Source: Blastomyces gilchristii SLH14081
Taxonomy: Eukaryota; Ascomycota; Eurotiomycetes; Onygenales; Ajellomycetaceae
Length of the DNA: 64,000 nt
Direction: 5' to 3'
Assembly (NCBI RefSeq): GCF_000003855.2
Contig: NW_003101642.1
Coordinates: 62,001 to 126,000, forward strand
Shown: one piece after another, positions 46,126 through 59,150 of the stretch
How the letters are laid out: the number at the start of each line of letters is the position of its first letter
Position numbering within the stretch: the stretch's first letter is position 1
Notes under the pieces: generated by a model
The model's input: only the letters and a program-made list of their open reading frames with translations
Databases searched by the model: none
What the model was told of the DNA's origin: nothing
Program-made: the position numbers and the translations under genes

Positions 46126-46151
46126 AATAATAATAATAATAATAATAATAA
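46126..46151. repeat. (AAT)n microsatellite
   Basis: About eight AAT units. Confidence 0.9.
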
Positions 46152-46566
46152 GTTAGTTAACTACTCCGTACCTTACAGCGTAACTAATTGTCAACTCACT
46201 TACTCCATAGCTAAATCGAACTAATAGGATCGTCTTCAATTAAAATTACAATGCATTTTGAAAATACAGCGAATAATACGCAGAATGAATATCCACGCCA
46301 ATAATAGCCACGAGGGAATCCCCACTGCCACGGCCCACGCCCGCCGCCTGCGCCCAAGCCCCAGCGTGACCTGGGCTTTTCCTCTCTGCCTTTGCCCTCC
46401 CAGCACAGTCCGTCCCACAAGACGGCAGACGCACGTAGCAGCCATACGATACGGTGATATAGCAGAACACAGCAGCAGACCAGCAGACCGGCAGACACCG
46501 CGAGAGGACACAAGAGATACACACAGACACAGCTGCTGCTCAACACCTACAACAGAGCAACAGGCC

Positions 46567-46569
<3 letters not shown>

Positions 46570-46617
<48 letters not shown>
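46570..46617. repeat. (GA)n microsatellite
   Basis: About 24 uninterrupted GA units, the longest dinucleotide array in the window. Confidence 0.95.
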
Positions 46618-46620
<3 letters not shown>

Positions 46621-46899
46621 GGGGGAAAAGATCAAAGCCAAGCAAGCATCTCTTTTGTGTGGGGTTATTTATTATTATTATTACTTGGTGTGTACCGCCC
46701 CCAAAGGCAGGAAGAGTGAGTCGAGTCGAGTCGTGTATTATTATTATTTATTATTATTATGTGCAGCGAGTGAGTGTTTCTTCCTTCCCCGTCGCTTGGG
46801 TTGTTCCCGTGTCCTGTCTGTCCTGTCCTGTCCTGTCCCTTTTGTCCTGTCAGCCCGGTCGGTTTGTTTAGTGAGCTCTCTTCCTCTTCCTTCGCCCCA

Positions 46900-46956
46900 A
46901 CCACCACTACCACCACTACCACCACCACTACCACCACCACCAACCACCACCACCAC
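46900..46956. repeat. (ACC)n microsatellite
   Basis: ACC units with ACT interruptions inside the pyrimidine-rich GSK3 upstream tract. Confidence 0.85.
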
Positions 46957-47656
46957 TAAACAGTTATACCCTACCCTGCCCTACGGCCCCTACCTACCTA
47001 CCCTTCCACTCCCACTCACTCCCACTCCCACTTCCACTACTCCCCCCTCCAACCACTCACTCCTCTTCCTCCATTTCCTCCTCCTCCTCCTCCTCCGCCT
47101 CCGCCTCCCCCTCCCCCTCCCACCTCTCCTGTTCCTATTCCTAGCATCCACCCATCGATCTATCTACCTTAACACCCTGCCTCTGCTGGCTGTTATCGCT
47201 CCTCTCCTCGACTTTCCTCCCCCTCCCTTTGGCCTGCTCCCGCGTCTCCGCCATTCATTCTTCCTCCATCAACGTCACCTCTAGCAAACTAGCCAGCCTC
47301 TTCCACCACCAAACTCCTCCACCACACTCCTCCACCACACTCCTCCACTACTTACTCTTCCTCTTCACCACCACCACCACCTTCTTCGTACTCATCGTTC
47401 GTCCATTATTACATACCTTTCTCCTCCCATCACCGCTTCTACTGCCACTCGCGCCACTACCCTACTACGGCTCCTTTCACCTACACCTGCGCCTTGTCCT
47501 GTCCCGCTCCCCTAACAACCATACTACCACCTACCTCTTCTCGCCCATCTGCTCCTGTACCCCCCTCTCTGTAACCACAGTGACTGTAGCCTTGGTCTCT
47601 TCCTCTTTCATCATTGTCTTGTCTTCAAGCTTGTTCTCTTGTGTCTGTTTCAATTC

Positions 47657-47658
<2 letters not shown>

Positions 47659-47701
<43 letters not shown>

Positions 47702-47760
47702 AGAGGGAGAGAGAGAGAGAGAGAGACAGAGAGAGAGACACAGACACACAGAGGCAGAGA
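47659..47760. repeat. (CA)n then (GA)n compound microsatellite
   Basis: About 18 CA units, then GAGAGA with CAGA interruptions. It lies about 420 bases upstream of the GSK3 start, likely in the leader or promoter. Confidence 0.9.
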
Positions 47761-48178
47761 ATATCCACAAACCATTCACAAAACATTCCTTCATTCAATC
47801 ATTCACTCAATTCGCCCGCTCTCCTCCTCATATCTCTCTATCTAACCTACGCTTTCTCCTCTTCCCGCGACTTGTGTTGATTCGACAGGTCGTAGATCGC
47901 CACAGTTGTCATTTAAAAATCACCACGCCTTAGTTTCGTTTCGCCCAAGACGGGTCTCCACACGCATCCCCTCCCTGCCACCTGCCGCCATTCTTTGCTC
48001 AACTGCAGCCCTCCATACTCTCGATAGCCCTGAACCTGAATACGACTCTCCTACCGTCCGCGAACCGACGACAACAACGACGGCGACGGCGGCGAAACCA
48101 AAAATCAACGGAAGAGTATAGTACAATAGCGCTTCTTTCTATATTCCTCTCGGGCACTGGGGGCTCTCAGACCGAGTC

Positions 48179-49881
48179 ATGTCACAAAATCGTCCAGGGG
48201 TGTTTTCGAGCTTACGAATGGGGGGTACGTTTATTTTTTCTATCACTATCTATATATTAGCCGCCGAATATTTGCTGACACTGACTCCCCCCCTTTTTTT
48301 TTCTACTTACAGAAGTAATTCGTGAGAAGGTGCAGGATGGGTTGACAGGAGAGACAAGGGATATGCAATATACCCAATGCAAGATTGTGGGAAATGGTTC
48401 ATTTGGTGTGGTCTTTCAAACCAAGATTGCTCCCTCTGGCGAGGATGCAGCCATCAAAAGAGTGTTGCAGGACAAACGCTTCAAGGTTGGTTCCTAATCT
48501 AATAATACAAAATTGTGAATCTGTTTCTACGAACTGCGCTAAATGACTCCTCTCTTCTCCTTGCTATAGAACCGCGAACTGCAGATCATGCGCATTGTAC
48601 GGCATCCAAATATCGTCCAGCTGAAGGCTTTTTACTATTCCAACGGAGAAAGAGTAAGCTCCTGCACCCTCTCTCCCCCTCCTCCCCAACTCTTTTGTCT
48701 TTTCACACGATTATTATCATGTTTTACAAGGAGTATCCCGTCTGACACAAGTTAACCCTTCTCTCTGTTTTCACATGATATAGAAAGACGAGGTCTACCT
48801 TAACCTCGTCCTCGAATTCGTTCCCGAGACTGTCTACCGTGCATCCCGTTATTTCAGCAAGATGAAGACAACCATGCCTATGCTGGAAGTAAAGCTTTAC
48901 ATCTACCAGTTGTTCCGCTCTCTGGCATATATACATTCCCAGGGTATCTGCCATCGTGATATCAAACCGCAAAATCTCCTACTGGACCCCAACACGGGGA
49001 TTCTGAAACTCTGCGATTTTGGCAGCGCCAAGATCCTCGTCGAAAACGAACCGAACGTGTCATACATCTGCTCCCGTTACTATCGTTCACCGGAACTCAT
49101 TTTCGGTGCAACCAACTACACCACAAAGATTGGTAAGCTGCAACAACTATGTCCCTCGTTTTCCCCCTCCGCTACCCTAATTTATTTCCCCCACAAAGTT
49201 ACGCCCTGTCTCTGACCACTTTTACAGATGTGTGGTCGACCGGATGTGTTATGGCGGAATTGATGCTCGGGCAACCCCTCTTCCCTGGCGAATCAGGCAT
49301 CGACCAATTGGTGGAGATCATCAAGGTGCTTGGAACTCCCACTCGTGAACAAATTCGAACCATGAATCCGAACTACATGGAACACAAGTTCCCTCAGATC
49401 AAGCCACATCCATTCAACAAGGTAAAACTTCGATTTTATTTTGTTTCTCAAGCGGACTGAAACACTGACGCGCGATAAAAAGGTCTTCCGCAAAGCTCCT
49501 CCTGAAGCGATCGATCTCATCACAGCGCTCCTCGAGTATACCCCTACTCAACGCCTTTCAGCGGTCGAGGCTATGTGCCACCCATTCTTCGATGAGCTTC
49601 GGGACCCCAACACTCGTCTGCCAGATTCCCGTCATCCGAACAACCCTCCAAGACAACTTCCTAACTTGTTCGATTTCTCGCGCCATGGTAAGGAATTTCT
49701 TCTAGTATATTTTTCATATATCCCGTGCTAACAATGATTCTATATAGAGCTTTCGATCCTGCCAAGCATGAACAGTAGGTTGATCCCCGCTCATGCACAG
49801 GCTGACCTCCTCGCTCGTGGTATCGATCTCGATAATTTCACGCCGCTTACGAAAGATGAAATGCTAGCCCACCTTGATTGA
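48179..49881 (+). CDS. GSK3: Glycogen synthase kinase 3 family Ser/Thr kinase
   Basis: A CMGC kinase that phosphorylates primed substrates in growth, stress and developmental control. Seven exons join in phase to 394 aa: 48179-48224, 48313-48485, 48570-48653, 48784-49132, 49228-49421, 49483-49687 and 49748-49881. The kinase has [10 protein letters not shown] (glycine loop), [16 protein letters not shown] (catalytic Lys and C-helix Glu), [18 protein letters not shown] and the activation loop [17 protein letters not shown] with the family Tyr. The axin/substrate-site region and the short C-terminal tail ([14 protein letters not shown]) are normal for fungi. The upstream spacer is unusually long, suggesting complex control. 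All motifs are intact. Confidence 0.96.
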
Positions 49882-52572
49882 GTCGACATGGGTTAAAGTG
49901 TCACGAAATTCTAACATGCTTGTTCAAAAGCGCTATCGCTATCGCGGTGCGCGCGATCCTTTCAAAAAAATTTCAATTTGCCTCAGCGGGAGATCCGAAT
50001 TCATGCATGGGGTGGTCGTCTTTGTTTAGCTTTCCTTTTTTCTCTTGTTTCTCTCCTCCTTCCTTTTGCTCTTTAACTTCTTTTACACATCCAACAAAGC
50101 CAAAGTTTTCCTTGAATATGTTTTAGACCCTGACGTCGAACAAAAACCTTTCGGGAACATTCGACATCCTCAGGAAGGAGGAAGAAAGGGAGCAAAAAGT
50201 ACCATCCATGTTTTTTTCATGACGGACTCACGTGGCAATGAATCGACGACCTCGAGAATGAATGTAGTAGGGCCACACACGGAGAGAGTGTGTACGAAAT
50301 GCGTGGTGATTATTGGGAATTGGGAATATGTGTTTTCGCACAGACTCCCAGACGGGGAAACAAGCGAAACGAAACGGGAACGAAGGGGGAAAATCGAAAC
50401 AAAACAAAAAAAATGACAAAAAAAATAATAATTTGATACCCCACCACCCCCAGAACCACCCACCACCCGGCACGAATTCTTTGTTTTATTTTCATTTTTC
50501 AGTTTCATTTTAATTTTTTATTTCTTTACTGGGGATCCTTTGTTGAAATGGGGTTGTTATTGCGTTTTGTATTTTGTGCTTTGAAATGCGCCAGTTTTAT
50601 TACTCGGCTTAGCGTTTACGTGGGACATGGAAGGGTACCTGATGAAGGGAACGGGTTGATTGGGGGAGGGGAAGGAAAGGGGAAGGGAACGGTGAGGGGA
50701 TGGGGAGAGCGAAAGGGATGGTTTACAGTGCAAAGCGGAGGGGATCAGGGGAGTTGTTCTGAGGAGGGTTGTGGGAGCAGGTATACCTAAATGTATTCAC
50801 TCCGCCTGTTCTATCATCATTTTTCTTTTCACCTTTCTTTCTTCCACTCTGTTTTTCTTTGCTATTGGACTTTTCCCTTGACAAGAAAAGACGGCTAGGT
50901 GGATAGGATAAAGGCGTATTCGTATCGTATCGTGATGTGATGGATGGGGGGTATGCAAGGGGAGCTGGGAGTGGAGATTGAGGACATGTGGATACTGGGG
51001 ATGGAGATGGAGGAGATAGGATAGGGGGCCATCCATATAGGGGGCGGGGACAAGGGGCGGGTGGGAAGCTGAGAGAAACACGGAGAGAGGGATACAAAGC
51101 CTTCCTACTACTACCCTATATACCTAGTGCCTTGACTAGTAACTAGCATTTCCCCCCCTTTTTTTATGAAACGTTATGCCAATGTTATTATATTATTATT
51201 ATTATCATTGAATGTTTTTTACCTCTTCTTTTTGCCCTTTATTTATTTTTCTTTAACTTTTGTGTGTATTCTCAAATTTTTTTTTAATCCTGTTTTTATT
51301 TTTATTTTTACTTCTACATTTTATTTTACTATTATTTTGATTATTATTATTATTATTCAACTTTCAAGCCGAAAGCTGAGCCTCTTGTGATATATTTATT
51401 ATTTTTTCAGTCTTGTGATGAAAAAGGGGCAGAAATAACTAGAAGAAATATGACTGCTTGTGTGTGGTTGATTCATTATTGTGAGAACAAAATGACAAAG
51501 TAATAAGAGTCAAGGAATAAATAAATAAATAAATGAACTATAGTTTTGCTTCTCCATTCCTCACGAAAGGGCATACATACATGTATATGTTATGTTGTAC
51601 CGAGAGAGAGCCACATCACATAGTACTACGGAGTATAGTTACCACTATTTACTATGCATATCATACAAATGTTGGATGAAGTCCGGGTCCGGATAAATTT
51701 ACCTCCGTGTCTGCACCGAACGAAGCTTCGGAACAATTTGATTTTCCCTCCTCTAGTTATTTATTATGTCTATCTACCTCTCTCCTTGCGCGATTTGCGT
51801 CTCTTCTCGCTTTTCTTTCTCTCCTTGCGAATCCAATCCGATCCCGTTCTTTGGAATTGGAAAAGAGAGAGTCTTTTCCCCCTCAATCTCTCTCTCCCTA
51901 CCCAATTCACCCATAGGTAGGGTAGGTCTGATTCGTCGCGTGCGTGCGTACCTAGGCTGCGGTTGGTTGGTTGGCTTAGTTACACCTAACTACTTACTTA
52001 TTTACTTTTACTTTCTCTCTACGGGAGTATCTAACCTACCTAATCTATGTATGTACTGTACAATAATAGATACGACGCGCGCGCGAAACTCGATCGATCC
52101 GCATTTCGCCCTCTCCCCTTCCTTTATTTTTTAAAGCTACACGCTGTTATATAAACACCAAAACCCCCGATTCCGTGTCGTCTTTCTTTGTTTAGAGTTC
52201 CGCCTCGCTTCGTGTTTGCGTTTTCTCCGGGACGGCTTTTTCGTTAGCCGGTTTTTTGTCCTTCTTCTTTTCGAATTCGAATGCGAATTTCGAGTTGGTT
52301 AGCTGTGCTGAAGCCCCATTTTGCATTTGTTGAAGGGGGCCCGCTTTGTGAAGCTAGCTGCGTAAGTTGCGATAGGCTGTCGAACCTCTGGTGAGGGTTG
52401 AGGAGGGAGAGCGCGCTTTTCTCGGTATGGGTGTCTGTGTGTCTGTGTACATGCGGGGCTGGCTGGCTGGTTGACTGACTGACTGACTGGGACACGCGGG
52501 CAAACAGGTGCCGGGGAAGAAAAGAAAAAGAAAGGATAGGAAAGAAGGCATACATACATACGTACACTCAGG
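49882..52572. other. Spacer between GSK3 and CBP80
   Basis: A 2.7 kb tandem-gene spacer with the GSK3 3' UTR and CBP80 promoter. It holds purine/pyrimidine-skewed stretches, (ATT)n near 51185-51355, one TACGGAGTA (51627), an ATGTACTGTACA element (52046) and a TGACTGACTGAC run near 52473. Open frames here are not convincing. Confidence 0.55.
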
Positions 52573-55500
52573 ATGGTGGATTATGAATCTCGCGGGCCGC
52601 GCGGCGGGTATAACCGGAAGAGGCGATATCGAGGTGTGTTTTCTATTCATTCTTATGGCCCCGTTTCCATGTTGCGCAGAGGGAAAGGGGGGAGGGTTGG
52701 CTACGGCTGAGGAAGATATTATATTTATATATACAAGATGCGCGGGGACTAATCTAATTGACATTGTTTTGCGATTAGATGACGACGATTACGATCGCAG
52801 ACAGCAGCGCCGGAGGTACGAGGAACCCCTCGCTGTGACGGTGCGGAAACAATTGGCGACGATCGCCGAGTCGGTAAGTCGATTTGTATCTTTGTTACTA
52901 GTCGGACGACGTGGGTTTTCACGCGGGATATACGGGCTAAATTAGTTGTTTCTTGGGCGGTATCTTGCAGGCTGTAAGGAGAGCTGAAGACGACGTTGTG
53001 CGGATTGCGAAGACCATGTCGGAACACTATGATGATGAGGATGAGGAGGTTAAGAATACGTTTGTGAGCTTGGTTCTGCAGCTGTACGTTGTTGATAAGA
53101 ATTTCCTCCGTTTGCCCCCCGGTGGTAAAAAACAGTACCAACACTTCGCACCCGAGAAGCTCGTTAAGCTGATATAACTAATGCGATTTTCTTTTTTCTT
53201 TTACCTCGGAGTATAGCGTCGGCGAGCAACCGTTTAAAATCCCCTTCGTTGCTGCGACGGTGCTCACGGCCAACACGATGAAGCCGGAGTTGGCGGCGGA
53301 GGTGTTAAAGAAGGCCGGGGAAATTGCCCAGTCACATATTGAGGCGGGTAACTGGCGCAATGTCAAGCTCATGCTGCGGTTTTTGGCCTGCTTGCAGGGC
53401 CTGTTCGAGGGCGAAGGCATCTTTCCGGTACTGGAGGAGCTGTTTTCTCGCGCTGTCGATTTGCAGACGGCTTCTTCTGAGGATGTAAGTTATTTTCTTC
53501 ATTTTCTTTGCTTCCCTGTATACATGTTTTTTTTTGTGGTTTTTAATTTGAGCGGTTCATGCTGATTTATCTATTTATTTATATTGTAGTCACTGGGCTT
53601 GGAACTTGTAAAGATCATCCTTTTCACAATCCCTTATGTCATGTCGTCATCTGCTTCTGGCTTTGAAACACAGGCTGCCGCCCTTTTGGAGAAAACGGAC
53701 ATCATCGCCTCAACGCCACATACTTTGGAGGCACTGGTTGACCCCTTCCCGTCTGACGAGGTGAAGGAGGAGAAAAGAATGAGCGTCATCGGCCTTCTAC
53801 AGAAGCAGCTACAAGAAGAAGGAAAGCAGGGCTGGGAACTTACATGCATCCCACGCCCCTGGACGGGGCTGATGTCAACGACCAAACCAGAAGGAATGCC
53901 CGAAGGGAACGAAGAAAAAGCAGGGGAGACGAAAGAAGAGAAAGAAGAAAAGGAACCCGAAGACCCCCTCAAGAATGCCACCAAGCACGTATTCCCCACA
54001 ATCACTGTGCCCAACCCAGTCCCCAACGGGCCCAAATCTATCTTCCCAGACGTCTACTTCTCCGTCTACTTCGACCAGGACCTAGAAACCGTCCCGCCCA
54101 CCACTGACATTGCCGCCTCTTTACTCCGCGATTCCCTCACCGACACAATCGACATGCTCGACTTTAACCGCATCGCCACCGCCAAATTCCTCATTGACGT
54201 CGATTGTTATTTCGCGCCCAAGACCTTCATCAAGCGCGCCACCCCCTTCGACAAGATCCGCGACGCTGTTGCGGCGGGTACCGCTGATCGCTCGACCTGG
54301 AAGCCCGAAGATGTCGCTGTTGACGCGGTGTTCTCGTTGCTCTTTCAGCTCCCTACGCCGCAGCATAAGCTGGTCTACTACCACTCTGTGCTCACGGAGG
54401 CGTGCAAGATTGCGCCTGCGGCCATTGCGCCGAGTCTGGGGAGGGCGATTCGTTATTTGTATAAGAATGTGGAGAGGATGGATCTCACGCTGTCGTATAG
54501 GTTTTTGGATTGGTTTGCGCATCATTTGAGTAATTTTGGCTTTACGTGGAAGTGGACGGAGTGGTAGGATCCCTCTCCAGCCTTTTTGCTGATAGAAGGA
54601 AGATGAACACTCTCTACAGCTTGCTGACATTGTACACAGGGTTGACGACGTTGAACTGCCAGCCGTTCACCCCAAGAAAGCATTTATCTGCGGCGCACTG
54701 GATAAGGAGATCCGTCTAAGCTTTGCGCAGCGAATCAAGGGCACCTTGCCAGAACCATACCAGGCGTTGATATCCGAAGGGAAAGAGAAAGATACACCGG
54801 AGTTCAAATATGCGCTTGAAAGTAAGTTTCTGTCACGCATGTAACCCTCGAGAAAATAAACACATTTTCTGACAACGATACAGCAACCCCTTTCGCCACC
54901 GAAGCTCAGGAAATCATGCAATTGATCCGCAAAAAGGCCCCGGAGACCGAAATCGAGCCACACATCCTCGCCATCCAACACGCTGCCGCCAGCCAACCGG
55001 ACATCGCGGACCCCCTTATCCCGTCGACAGACGCCTTCGTCACCTCGATCTGCTACGTCGGCTCCAAATCCCTGTCACACGTGCTTTCCTGCATCGAGCG
55101 CAGCAAAGAGCGGCTCCTGGCCATTGGCCCCAAGTCCCCTGCCGCCCGGCGCCAAATTATCACCTCGGTCCTCTCCTACTGGGCCGACCAGCCGGGCATC
55201 GGCGTGAACATCATCGACAAGCTGCTCAACTACACGATCCTGACGCCACTGTCGGTCGTCGAGTGGGCGCTTGTCGATCACATTGACGGCGGGGCGGCGC
55301 TGGCGAAGGCGCATGTGTATGAGATGGTTGCGGCGACGATGGGGAAGGTGACGAATCGGATTCGCCAGATTGTTGCGGCGAGGGTGCAGGCGGGTATTGT
55401 GGAGCCGCAGCTGTCGGTTATTGATGAGACGTTGAGGAGGGAGAGGGGGGATGTGCAGGTTATGTTTGAGGTTATTGAGGGGGCGCTTGAGGGGGTTATT

Positions 55501-55779
55501 AATGGGTCGAATGAGAGTGGGAGTGGGAGTGGGAGTGGGATGGAAGATGTTGGCGAGGGGGTGGTGGAGGAGAAGGGGCTTATTAGGGAATGGGCTAGGA
55601 GGTGGTTGAGGGTTTTCAAGCGGCTACGAGCCGTTGAGGAGGCGTTTATCGCGGAAGCGATGGCTAGGGCTGTTCCTGTTGGGACGATGCCGCCTGTGCA
55701 GCAGCAACCGGCTGAGACTGGGGCAGAACCAGTGACAACAGAGGGTGCCGCGGATAATGTTGACATGGCTGATATATGA
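52573..55779 (+). CDS. CBP80: Nuclear cap-binding complex large subunit (CBP80)
   Basis: With CBP20 it binds the m7G cap of nascent transcripts and directs splicing, export and decay. Seven exons join in phase to 862 aa: 52573-52633, 52779-52873, 52971-53083, 53217-53484, 53590-54563, 54640-54821 and 54884-55779. The basic N-terminus (RKRRYRDDDDYDRRQQRRRY) resembles the CBP80 nuclear signal region. The MIF4G-type helical repeats follow (PFVAATVLTANTMKPELAAE, NWRNVKLMLRFLACLQGL). LSYRFLDWFAHHLSNFGFTW is a hallmark. A Glu/Lys-rich acidic insert lies near 53910-53975, and a GSGSGSG run near 55520 interrupts a late helix pair. Cap chemistry links it to RAI1 in the same window. Confidence 0.95.
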
Positions 55780-56680
55780 ATAGGTGAGGGAGTAAGTTGA
55801 AGGTGAGGACGATGCGTGAGGGCCTAAATGATAGTGATAACGGGGGGTAAGAACCACTTTTTTTAGCTTCTTTGATTGTTTTTTTTATCGTTTTTCTTTC
55901 CAGAGGTTGGTTGTATGCAAGCAAGTATAAAATACTAGTTTTGTGGATGCAGTCTGTTTCTGTCGTGTGCTTTGTGATAATATTCTGACTGACTAGTAAA
56001 AAAATTCGTTTGCTGATTATGGATTGTGGCATCTCTCTCTTTTCTCTCCCCTTCCCTCCAGGCAGCGCGGGCGCCTCCCTTGAGGTTTTTTGTTTATTGT
56101 TCCTCCCGTTTTCTTGATTTCCTCCCCTATCCCAGCAATTTCGGCACAATAGCTGTTTCCAAAAAGGGAACAGAAAGGGAGGGAGAGAGAGAAAACAAAA
56201 ATGTATAACGAGTCAAATTCCTGTTCTTTCTTAGTAGTGGCTAGGTTAAAAGTATAGTAAAAAAAGCCCCTCCCTATTCAGAACCATTCTCGTAGAGAGA
56301 CCTCTGAGAAATACTGCTCATTATTTTTTATATCTGCAAAGCATACCTTGTATACACAACAATAATCCATCCCATCCCTCTCCACTCTTTGCTTTGCTCA
56401 GCCTGATGTTTTTTCCCAATTCCCAATTCCAATCTTCATCCAGTTTTGATTTCAGCGGAAAGGGAGGAGAGGAGAACGTAGCCATAGCAGCAAGCCGGTC
56501 CACGATCAACATCTGGCCCGCCCGGCTGGCTGCCCATAGGCGAAGTTGAGAAATCAGAAAAAGCGAGATAATACGGGGGAACTCTTCTTCTCCTTTAGTT
56601 CATTTTCAAATCGTCCCTTCCCACTAAAGGGAGGAGCGAAAAAGCTCACCCAGAGAGAATTCGGGATTGTTTTGCTATTT

Positions 56681-56715
<35 letters not shown>

Positions 56716-57270
56716 TTTCTCTTTTTTTTAAAAAATTTAACTTTGATTCTTTATAGTATCAGATTAAACTATTTTCAACAAGTGATTTTGAGGATCTGAC
56801 CTAATCTGATCCGACAATGATCATGATAATGATGTGGTATGTATGTACAAGATGTGCACGTTTGCGTATGCCCCCGTTTTTCTTCTTTGCACTATTGGCA
56901 AGAAATGCAATATAAAACAGGACAAGAAGTGATAGAAAAGGGATACAAAAATTTGGAAAAAAAGATAAATAGAAGTGTATTAAAAAAAGAAAGAAAGAAA
57001 GAAAGAAAGATAGAAATAGAAATAGAAACATGGGGCGACGCGCTCTTTCATCTATTTCCCGCCCCATGCTCCTTAATAATTATTAATATTACGTTTTTTT
57101 AAAACTTTCGTTGGGGAACAATGCGTAAAAGAGGTCTTAAAAAAAGATGAAGGAACAAAAAAAGAACAAGGCACAAAATTTGGGGAAAATGCAAAAGAAA
57201 AACCGTAGTTTTTCACGTATCGTTAAATAGGTGTTGTTCACATGTCCTTTAACCCCCGCCCCCTAGGATC
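55780..57270. other. Convergent 3' spacer with (CT)n
   Basis: Lies between the stops of CBP80 (+) and ERG3 (-). No gene is seen. It has a (CT)n run (56680-56708) and a GAAA run (about 56985-57012). Confidence 0.6.
56680..56708. repeat. (CT)n microsatellite
   Basis: About 14 CT units followed by a T-rich stretch. Confidence 0.9.
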
Positions 57271-58425
57271 TTACCGCGTCTTCTTCGATTCCTTCACATC
57301 CACATCCGTCACATATGTACGGTCATCCCCACCCTCGACAGCCTGAACGCGGGATTCCATCTCCTTAACCTGCCTCTCCCACTCCTCCTTGGCCATCTTC
57401 GTTTCCTTATGGAAAAGCTCGATATTGGGCTTCCGATAGCTGCCACCCAGTCGATCCCAGATGGTTGTGAACTGGCCATAGTTGAAGTTGAAATACAGGT
57501 GGTGCATGGTGTGGCAGGCGGCGCCGTTGATGATGGGTGAGTTGGCAACATACTCGCCGTCGTGGATCAGGACGGTCCAGATGTTGATGAAGATGAAGAA
57601 GAAGACGTAGGCGAATTTCTGCAGGGGGAAGAGGAAAGGATAGAGGTGGTAAGGGATGCCTTGGGCGTAGCCATCGATAGGGTGGAAGGCGTGCGACGCA
57701 TACGGGGTTGGCATGATCCATTTATGGTGGGGCTTGTGTAGGTGTTTGTAGACGAGCGGGTGGTGGAGGCCGCGGTGGATCCAGTAGATGAGGAAGTCGG
57801 TGAAGAGGAGGAAGAAGGGGATTTGAAGGTAGTTGTAGAGCGCGAAGGGGGCGTCTTCGAAGCTGTCGTACATTTTTGCGTAACCGCGGACTTCGAGGAG
57901 GAAGATAGGGGCGGTTAAGACAGCCATGATGGGAAGGGAGATGGAGGCTTGTTTGATTTCCATGCGGATTTGGTTTTTGAGATACTTGGGGTGGTTGAAG
58001 GTTGATTTGTCAAAGATGAAGACGTAGGAGAGCGTAGCGAAGATGAAGTAGACGAGGAGTCCGAAGATCCTGTTTTTTTTTTTTAATTATTATTTCCCCT
58101 TCAATTAGCCATAGAAATAGGGGAAAAAACCGAAAGAAGGTTATTATTAGATGCCATACCAGGTGATGAGATAGAGGGTTAACAGCTGCCTCCACAGATT
58201 ATCTCTGGGGAGCGAAGATGTATATGCGTATATCGAGGGTTGTAGCTTGAAATAGCTACTAGTCGGTTGATATACGTATCCGCCAGCGCCTACGAATTCG
58301 TACTTGGTTGCATTGAGGCTGCCGCTGAAGCTGGAGACGATGGCAGCAGCATCTTTGGCGGGGGCAAACTTCGCGTAGAAGTAGTCAAAAATGAAGGTAT
58401 CGAGGACCTCGAGAATGACGTCCAT
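57271..58425 (-). CDS. ERG3: Sterol C5-desaturase
   Basis: Introduces the C5 double bond into episterol in ergosterol synthesis; an ER membrane di-iron enzyme fed by cytochrome b5. Exons 58160-58425 and 57271-58069 (minus strand) join in phase to 354 aa, the normal length. The three histidine boxes of the fatty-acid hydroxylase superfamily are present: HRGLHH (about residue 190), HKPHH (about 203) and HTMHH (about 273). Hydrophobic segments flank them (LLVYFIFATLSYVFIF, FAYVFFFIFINIWTVLI). The C-terminus is charged and cytosolic (VKESKKTR). It is divergent from TUP1 across 3 kb that includes a CCAAT box at 58911. Confidence 0.95.
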
Positions 58426-58682
58426 GGCTGTCGTGTTTAATCAATATCCGAATCTCGTGTTTTCTTCTTCCTTTTATATATATGTGTGTATATATATATA
58501 TTTACAAGACGTAGGCCTCTGCGAGGCAGATCAATGGGAGTTGTTTTGCCCGTTGCAAGTCGGAAGGGATAATGTGCGAACCGGCGCGAAGGGGTTGGTT
58601 GACGGAAGTGGCCAGGGAGAGATTTGGGAGGTCAAGGAGAGGACGCTGGCAGCAATTGATGGCTGGATGAGTGTAAAGGAGA

Positions 58683-58752
58683 GTTGGTAGTTGATGGTAG
58701 TTGGTGGTAGTGATGGTAGTGATGGTAGTGATGGTGGTGATGGTGGTGGAGG
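58683..58752. repeat. (GGTAGT/GGTGAT)n repeat
   Basis: About ten related hexamers upstream of the ERG3 start. Confidence 0.85.
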
Positions 58753-59106
58753 CGGTTGGAGGAAGGAGGTTTGATGGTTGTCAAAAGGAACAGTAGTAGT
58801 TGGTTGGCGTTGGTTGGTTGGGATATTTTGTTCTTCTGGATCCTGTCATGCGAGCCGGAGGTTGGTCCTGCCGAAAAGGGGGTTGAGGCGGGCTGCGTGG
58901 GCACCACTCGGCCAATCAGAGCAGAGTACCGATCGCTAGAACATCTTATCAATCTTTCAGCATTACTCCGTACTTACTACCCCTTCCGAGGCCGGTTCAA
59001 TACGGGCCGTACTATACGGTGTATATTCTAGAACGAAATATATAATAATAATAATTATAATTATTATGCTCGGTAGTAATAACCACGCTGTATGTAATAA
59101 TAATGT

Positions 59107-59150
59107 ACAGACAGAGTATGTACAGAGTATGTACAGAGTATGTACAGTAC
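59107..59150. repeat. TGTACAGAGTA minisatellite
   Basis: Three exact or near-exact 11-nt units, ending in TGTACAGTACAT, a motif also found singly elsewhere in the window. Confidence 0.85.

Larger units (their letters stand above)
37770..48178. other. 10.4 kb gene-poor, microsatellite-rich spacer upstream of GSK3
   Basis: No gene could be supported in this longest gap. Long frames within it are low-complexity products of simple repeats. Contents in order: TOM40 3' UTR, telomere-like tract (38305-38335), inverted CAGACR array, A40, several (TA), (GA), (CA), (GAAA), (TTTC), (AAT) and (ACC) runs, T38, two small hairpins, five TACGGAGTA motifs, and a strongly pyrimidine-rich stretch (about 46770-47630) leading to GSK3. 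It may hold a long regulated promoter, non-coding RNA or a long spliced 5' leader, none of which can be shown from sequence alone. Confidence 0.5.

Noticed and set aside
46655..47284. 209-codon open frame upstream of GSK3
   Set aside because: The translation is Pro/Leu/Ser/Thr low complexity created by CTCC, ACC and TTC repeats; no domain or splice pattern supports it.
47229..47933. 234-codon open frame upstream of GSK3
   Set aside because: It includes long HTHTHT and ERERER runs from CA and GA microsatellites, so it is a repeat artefact in a pyrimidine-rich leader.
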